Positions 40,143 through 41,132 of a DNA stretch of 41,132 nt are shown here, one piece after another; positions within the stretch are counted from its first letter, which is position 1; the number at the start of each line of letters is the position of its first letter. The notes under the pieces are model-generated. The model ran no database searches, was not told the origin of the DNA, and saw only the letters and a list, made by a program, of their open reading frames with translations. A program made the translations under genes and the position numbers. This stretch comes from Comamonas sp. lk (GTDB lineage: Bacteria; Pseudomonadota; Gammaproteobacteria; Burkholderiales; Burkholderiaceae_C). The DNA is taken from positions 1 through 41,132 of the forward strand of contig CAMDKE010000001.1 in the NCBI GenBank assembly GCA_945901215.1. The letters are read 5' to 3'.

Positions 40143-41132
40143 ATGATGAAAAAACTATTTCTCTCCCTCGCACTGGGTCTGGGATTGCTGACGGCCGGTT
40201 CTTTTGCGCTAGCCCAAACCGAAGCCCCAGCAGCATCGGCGTCTGAAGCCCAAGCGGCAGCGCCAGCTGCTGCAACGGTAGCTGCAGAAGCTGCTGCGCC
40301 TGCGGCGGTGCCCAATAAAGGCGATATCGCCTGGATGATGGTCTGCACTTTGCTGGTGATTTTGATGGCGGTACCGGGCCTGGCGCTGTTTTACGGTGGC
40401 TTGGTGCGCAGCAAGAACATGCTGTCGGTGCTCATGCAAGTCATGGTCACCTTCTCGCTGATCGTGGTGCTGTGGTTCATCTATGGCTACAGCCTGGCCT
40501 TCACCGAGGGCGGCGCCTTTTTTGGTGGCTGGGACCGCGTGTTCATGCGGGGAGTGTGGGATAACGCTGCGGGTACTTTTGCCAATGCGGCGACCTTCAG
40601 TAAGGGCGTGGTCATCCCCGAGATCGTGTTTGCTGCTTTCCAGGCGACGTTTGCCGGTATCACCTGCGCCCTGATCGTCGGCTCCTTTGCCGAACGCGTG
40701 AAGTTCTCGGCCATGCTGGCTTTTATGGTGCTGTGGTTTACCTTCAGCTACGCTCCGATTGCACACATGGTCTGGTTCTGGATGGGGCCTGACGCCTACA
40801 CCGGTAAGGAAGTGGTCGACGCCATGAACGCCAAAGCCGGTTACCTGTGGCAGTCGGGCGCGCTGGATTTCGCCGGCGGCACCGTGGTACACATCAACGC
40901 AGCTGTGGCCGGTTTGGTGGGCGCCTACATGGTGGGCAAGCGCATTGGCTACGGAAAAGAATCGATGGCGCCACACAGCCTGACCTTGACTATGGTGGGC
41001 GCGTCGCTCTTGTGGGTGGGCTGGTTTGGTTTCAATGCCGGCTCCGCCTTGGAAGCCAACGGCTTTGCCGCGCTGGCCTTTATCAATACCTTTGGTGCCG
41101 CCGCTGCGGCTGTGCTGGCCTGGTGTGTGGGT
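40143..41132 (+). CDS. amtB: Ammonium transporter AmtB (C-terminus beyond window)
   Basis: The frame is open from ATG 40143 (or 40146) to the window end, 330 codons. An N-terminal signal peptide (about 1-25) is followed by an unusually Ala-rich linker (residues 26-55, many AAA/APAA). The channel domain carries the VPGLALFYGGLVRSKN motif, the FAGITCALIVGSFAERVKF segment and the pore His in DFAGGTVVHINA. It is a trimeric inner-membrane ammonium channel controlled by GlnK. AAGGAAC at 40134 is a strong ribosome binding site. The final helices and C-terminal tail are missing only because of the window edge. Confidence 0.95.
   Translation, partial: MMKKLFLSLALGLGLLTAGSFALAQTEAPAASASEAQAAAPAAATVAAEAAAPAAVPNKGDIAWMMVCTLLVILMAVPGLALFYGGLVRSKNMLSVLMQVMVTFSLIVVLWFIYGYSLAFTEGGAFFGGWDRVFMRGVWDNAAGTFANAATFSKGVVIPEIVFAAFQATFAGITCALIVGSFAERVKFSAMLAFMVLWFTFSYAPIAHMVWFWMGPDAYTGKEVVDAMNAKAGYLWQSGALDFAGGTVVHINAAVAGLVGAYMVGKRIGYGKESMAPHSLTLTMVGASLLWVGWFGFNAGSALEANGFAALAFINTFGAAAAAVLAWCVG

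Noticed and set aside
1..41132. CRISPR arrays, tRNAs, rRNA, prophage or insertion sequences
   Set aside because: No regularly spaced repeats, cloverleaf genes, integrase or transposase genes were seen by eye.

Overview
The window looks like a stretch of GC-rich chromosome from a betaproteobacterium, most likely Burkholderiales and probably Comamonadaceae (Rhodoferax/Polaromonas-like). This is an inference from the mnmG-rsmG-parA-hydrolase-parB order, the general protein character and the ammonium-sensing genes; no rRNA or other taxonomic marker is present. I see no prophage, insertion sequence, CRISPR array or tRNA. The content is mostly housekeeping and metabolic, with two nitrogen-control loci.

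Layout. 1-2860: a DUF2189 membrane protein (cut by the window edge), a cysteine-free glutaredoxin-like protein, a Spy/CpxP-like periplasmic protein and RdgC. 2860-3270: a gene-free gap holding a pair of inverted REP-like elements. 3270-5896: divergent copper chaperone and copper P-type ATPase. 5919-10833: an old yellow enzyme, a YbfB-type MFS transporter, a GMC oxidoreductase and a class II aldolase-like protein. 10991-16076: mnmG, rsmG, parA, a small hydrolase and parB, with two parS-like centromere sites inside mnmG and rsmG; this is the chromosome segregation locus, usually near oriC. 16088-18280: a membrane-anchored methyltransferase-like protein, a degenerate HD-GYP protein and a PduO-type cobalamin adenosyltransferase. 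18277-23115: a TPR/glycosyltransferase-like protein, a membrane-anchored sulfatase, a hotdog thioesterase and a homocysteine S-methyltransferase-like protein. 23233-27819: a PuuB-like amine oxidoreductase and a SnoaL-like protein, divergent from a MocR regulator followed by a GNAT acetyltransferase and a small TPR protein.

27900-32031 (minus strand) is the most interesting region: an apparent operon reading binding protein, ABC ATPase, ABC permease, agmatinase-like ureohydrolase, RidA. Upstream is a sigma-54-like promoter with GCACC-N5-GGTGC (NtrC-type) sites, and a terminator-like hairpin lies between the binding protein and ATPase genes. I infer a nitrogen-limitation-induced system that imports and hydrolyses a guanidino compound, substrate unknown. 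32364-37897: GTP-dependent PEP carboxykinase, a periplasmic glutathione peroxidase, an unannotated 49-residue membrane protein, an unknown 133-residue protein and RecQ. 37981-41132: ComM, then glnK-amtB behind a clear sigma-54 promoter; amtB is cut by the window end.

The glnK-amtB and ureohydrolase-transporter loci share the same promoter logic and probably respond together to nitrogen status.
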